Assembly: GCA_017849615.1 (NCBI GenBank)
Contig: JAFIGS010000011.1
Location: forward strand, 248,001-312,000
Source: Pseudolabrys sp.
GTDB lineage: Bacteria > Pseudomonadota > Alphaproteobacteria > Rhizobiales > Xanthobacteraceae
Direction: 5' to 3'
DNA length: 64,000 nucleotides
The position numbers were made by a program, and so were the translations under genes. The notes under the pieces were generated by a model. That model had not been told where the DNA came from, made no database searches, and saw only the letters and a program-made list of their open reading frames with translations. Below, piece by piece: positions 61,639 through 64,000 of this stretch (positions within the stretch are counted from its first letter, which is position 1; every line of letters starts with the position of its first letter).

Positions 61639-61756
61639 TGCCCCCTCTCCCCTTTGGGGAGAGGGCTGGGGTGAGGGGGCAAGTGAGTCCGATATTCAGT
61701 AACCCCTCACCCGGCACGCTGGCGCGTGCCGACCTCTCCCCACGGGAGAGGTGAAA
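61639..61756. repeat. Composite CTCTCCC palindromic repeat
   Basis: CCCCCTCTCCCCTTTGGGGA and TAACCCCTCACCCGGCACGC with GACCTCTCCCCACGGGAGAGG. The 61486-61770 gap holds this element and no gene. Confidence 0.85.
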
Positions 61757-61770
61757 GAAAGGGAACTGCG

Positions 61771-62181
61771 TCAAGCGAACCTGGCGAGCACGGCATCGGG
61801 AATGGGATGGGACTTGAGCTGCCCACCCGCGTCCCGCACGGTCCAGACCCGCTTCTCGTTGGCCTCGACGCAGGTCTCGCCCTTGAGCGTGATCGTGTGG
61901 TTCACCTCGAACGAGGTGCGGCCGAAGGTGATGGTGCTGGCGACGAGGCAGTCGTCGCCGAAGCGGGTCGGCTTGAGGAACCGGGAACGCGTCTTCAGCA
62001 GCGGCCAGCCCGCGAATTCGAGCTTGTCGAACATCTCATACTTGGTGATGCCGAGCGCCGACTCGAACAGCATCTCGATCGAATGGTCGAAGATGCGGAA
62101 ATAGTTGGGATAGAAAATGATCCCGGCGGGGTCGCAGTCGCCCCATGCGATCCGGATGGTGCGCGTGTTGGTGTAGGCCAT
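61771..62181 (-). CDS. Hotdog-fold acyl-CoA thioesterase
   Basis: A 136-aa thioesterase of the 4-hydroxybenzoyl-CoA thioesterase/YbgC type. The active-site loop WGDCDPAGIIFYPNYF contains the catalytic-type Asp17, followed by the long helix RIFDHSIEMLFESALG. It hydrolyses acyl- or aroyl-CoA to the free acid. Fits a catabolic role with its thiolase and SDR neighbours. It starts 9 bp after the methyltransferase stop. Confidence 0.9.
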   Translation of the reverse strand: MAYTNTRTIRIAWGDCDPAGIIFYPNYFRIFDHSIEMLFESALGITKYEMFDKLEFAGWPLLKTRSRFLKPTRFGDDCLVASTITFGRTSFEVNHTITLKGETCVEANEKRVWTVRDAGGQLKSHPIPDAVLARFA

Positions 62182-62190
62182 GGCGGATTC

Positions 62191-62805
62191 CTAGCGGTCT
62201 TCGGCGCGCCGCGCCAGCCAGATGCAGTGGCCGCCGCAATCGGGGTCGTTCATGCGGGCATCGACCACGGCAAAACCATGGGCGGCGAGCAGCGCCCGAT
62301 ACTCGTCCGGGGCGAGGCTGGCGTGATAGAGCGGCTCGCCGTGCAATTCGCCGATGGCTTCGCCGTGCGTGGGACCGCTGGTGAACATCAGCGGCGCGCC
62401 CGGTAAGGCATGCGCGGCGAAGAGCGGGAACATGCGGCGCTGATCGTCATAAGTCAGATGGAAGAACGAGTCCCAGGCGAGGACGCCGCCGAAGCGGCGG
62501 CCGAGGTCGAGCGTCCGCATGTCGGCGACGCGCCAGTCCTGATCGGGAAAGTCGCGCCGACACAGATCAATCATGCGGGACGATGAATCGACGCCGGTGA
62601 CGCCGCGGCCCTGCGCGATCAGATAGGCCGCAATGGGCCGGCCGAACCCGCAGCCGATATCGAGCATGTCGCCGTCTTTCGCGGCGAGGCTCAGAAAACG
62701 ATCGAGCCAGCCTTGCTCGAAGAAATGCGGCTGCCGCCGCCGGTCAGCGGCCCAGTCATGCGCCTTGCGCTCGTAGAGATCGACGATACGATCGGCATCC
62801 GACAT
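62191..62805 (-). CDS. SAM-dependent methyltransferase
   Basis: A 204-aa class I methyltransferase: MLDIGCGFGRPIAAYLI binds SAM, followed by VTGVDSSSRMIDLCRRDFP. The substrate cannot be seen from sequence. Lies in the same minus-strand run as the SDR and thioesterase genes, 14 bp after the SDR stop. Confidence 0.85.
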   Translation of the reverse strand: MSDADRIVDLYERKAHDWAADRRRQPHFFEQGWLDRFLSLAAKDGDMLDIGCGFGRPIAAYLIAQGRGVTGVDSSSRMIDLCRRDFPDQDWRVADMRTLDLGRRFGGVLAWDSFFHLTYDDQRRMFPLFAAHALPGAPLMFTSGPTHGEAIGELHGEPLYHASLAPDEYRALLAAHGFAVVDARMNDPDCGGHCIWLARRAEDR

Positions 62806-62819
62806 CTTCGATACGTCGC

Positions 62820-63581
62820 TTAGCGAGGCGCCATGCGCAATGCGCCGTCGATGCGGATCACTTCCCCGTTGAGATAGCCGTTCTCGACGATGTGCAGCGC
62901 CAGCCTGGCGTATTCCTCCGGCTCGCCGAGCCGCTTGGGGAACGGTACCGAGGCGCCGAGCGAATCCTGAGTTTCCTGCGGCAGGCCCTTGAGCATCGGC
63001 GTCATGAAAATGCCGGGCGCAATAGCGCAGACGCGGATGCCGAACTGCGCGAGTTCGCGCGCGGCCGGCAGCGTCAGCGCCGCCACGGCGCCTTTCGACG
63101 AGGCATAGGCCGACTGGCCGATCTGGCCTTCGAAGGCCGCCACCGACGCCGTCGAGATGATGACGCCGCGCTCGCCGCCCGGCAGCGGCGCGGCCGCCTG
63201 CATGCCCGCCGCGACCAGCCGCATCATGTTGAAAGAGCCGATCAGGTTGACCTTGATGACGCGTTCGAAATCCTCGAGCGGCATCGGGCCGTCCTTGCCG
63301 ACAATGCGTTTGGCGGGACCGATGCCGGCGCAGTTGACCAGCACGCGCGTGGGGCCATGGACCGTGGCGGCGGCGTTGATCGCGGCGGCGGCGCCTTTAT
63401 CGAGCGTCACGTCGCAACCGAAGGCGATGCCGCCGATCTCGTTGGCGACGTCATTGGCCGCCTTCTCATTCAGATCGAACACGGCCACCTTGGCGCCGGC
63501 TTTGGCCAGCACGCGCGCGGTCGCGGCGCCGAGCCCCGAAGCGCCGCCAGTGACGATCGCGCCCTGTCCCTTGATGTCCAT
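62820..63581 (-). CDS. SDR dehydrogenase (3-hydroxyacyl-CoA dehydrogenase type II-like)
   Basis: A 253-aa short-chain dehydrogenase. NAD-binding TGGASGLGAATAR, NAG loop VLVNCAGIG and catalytic Ser with Tyr-x3-Lys in STASVAAFEGQIGQSAYASSK. The insert KRIVGKDGPMPLEDFERVIKVN is typical of type II 3-hydroxyacyl-CoA dehydrogenases, which oxidise 3-hydroxyacyl-CoA in beta-oxidation. It follows the thiolase gene on the same strand. Confidence 0.9.
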   Translation of the reverse strand: MDIKGQGAIVTGGASGLGAATARVLAKAGAKVAVFDLNEKAANDVANEIGGIAFGCDVTLDKGAAAAINAAATVHGPTRVLVNCAGIGPAKRIVGKDGPMPLEDFERVIKVNLIGSFNMMRLVAAGMQAAAPLPGGERGVIISTASVAAFEGQIGQSAYASSKGAVAALTLPAARELAQFGIRVCAIAPGIFMTPMLKGLPQETQDSLGASVPFPKRLGEPEEYARLALHIVENGYLNGEVIRIDGALRMAPR

Positions 63582-63615
63582 TTCTTATCCCTTTGCTCGC
63601 ATGATCGGTGAGCGA

Positions 63616-64000
63616 CTATGCCGCCTCGGTATTCTCGATCAGCAGCGCGATGCCCTGGCCGCCGCCGATGCAGGCCGATGAGATACCATAACGCAGGCCG
63701 GAGCGCTTGAGTTCGCGCGCCAAGGTCAGGGTCAGGCGGATACCGGTGGCGCCGAGCGGGTGGCCGATCGCGATGGCGCCGCCATTGACGTTGAGCCTGT
63801 CCTCGTCGAGGCCGAGCGCGCGGGCGCAGGCCATTACCTGGGCGCCGAAGGCCTCGTTGATCTCGAAGCGGCCGATATCCTCGAGCTTGAGGCCGGCGCG
63901 TTCGACCACCGCCTTGATCGCCGGCACCGGGCCGATGCCCATGATTTCCGGCGGTACGCCGACCGCCGCGCTGGCGATGATGCGGGCCAGTGGTTTCTTG
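63616..64000 (-). CDS. Acetyl-CoA acyltransferase (thiolase), C-terminal part
   Basis: C-terminal 127 residues of a thiolase; the rest lies beyond the right edge. [17 protein letters not shown] (His base) and [16 protein letters not shown] (C-terminal Cys, thiolase signature) are clear, with [11 protein letters not shown] and [10 protein letters not shown] upstream. It opens the catabolic run with the SDR gene. Confidence 0.93.
   Translation of the reverse strand, partial: KKPLARIIASAAVGVPPEIMGIGPVPAIKAVVERAGLKLEDIGRFEINEAFGAQVMACARALGLDEDRLNVNGGAIAIGHPLGATGIRLTLTLARELKRSGLRYGISSACIGGGQGIALLIENTEAA

Overview
The window is a chromosomal segment of a GC-rich alphaproteobacterium of the order Hyphomicrobiales (Rhizobiales), most like the Bradyrhizobium/Rhodopseudomonas/Pseudolabrys group. 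The evidence is an Irr regulator with a haem-binding GCPWHD motif, the ActS/ActR (RegB/RegA) redox pair, a DivL cell-cycle kinase with tyrosine in its H-box, a TsaE-AmgK fusion coupled to MurU, MmcB, fabA-fabB-fabI next to irr, and many short palindromic intergenic repeats of the kind common in that group. This placement is inferred from gene content only. I saw no rRNA, tRNA, integrase, transposase or CRISPR array.

Layout. 1-12.6 kb is a minus-strand housekeeping run: coaBC-dut-rrf2-divL, then tsaE/amgK-murU-addB-addA (recombination, peptidoglycan recycling, tRNA modification, cell cycle). 12.77-17.77 kb is an accessory block of small stress or detoxification genes (ArsR, SRPBCC, two GSTs, MarR, two glyoxalase-fold proteins, DUF899, DUF1428). 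It lies between coaBC-dut and ubiE-ubiB, which are neighbours in many relatives. 18-27.4 kb holds ubiB-ubiE, mutM, an enoyl-CoA hydratase, a degenerate trypsin-like protein, a ThiF/MoeB-like E1, a tiny zinc ribbon, a 2-hydroxyacid dehydrogenase and an SH3 protein. 27.5-34 kb is irr, a DUF1127 peptide, fabA-fabB-fabI and glutaryl-CoA dehydrogenase. 34-45.8 kb carries a TauE permease, a hydrolase, MmcB, ActR/ActS, an ABC-2 exporter, an intracellular PHA depolymerase, a YgjP-type metallopeptidase, a Bcr-type MFS pump and PBP1A. 46-59 kb has DUF3108 and glnD, then an SsuABC-like importer, an alcohol dehydrogenase/OsmC pair and two tandem paralogous membrane proteins, then mutS. 59-64 kb is a minus-strand catabolic cluster (thiolase, SDR, methyltransferase, thioesterase, ACMSD-type amidohydrolase, FAD monooxygenase).

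The most interesting points are: (i) CoaBC, the CoA-biosynthesis enzyme, carries an N-terminal ribbon-helix-helix DNA-binding domain, and a perfect 13-bp inverted repeat lies just upstream of its gene, which suggests a self-regulating metabolic enzyme; (ii) a 188-bp repeat insert between addB and addA duplicated 18 bp that include the addA start codon, and it is open in frame, so stop/start coupling is kept on both sides; (iii) a 110-nt stretch before the glutaryl-CoA dehydrogenase gene folds by eye into a three-way junction with a GCAA tetraloop; (iv) repeat-like sequence appears to have been read into MutS just before its ATPase domain. About fifteen short palindromic repeats in several families occupy the intergenic gaps.
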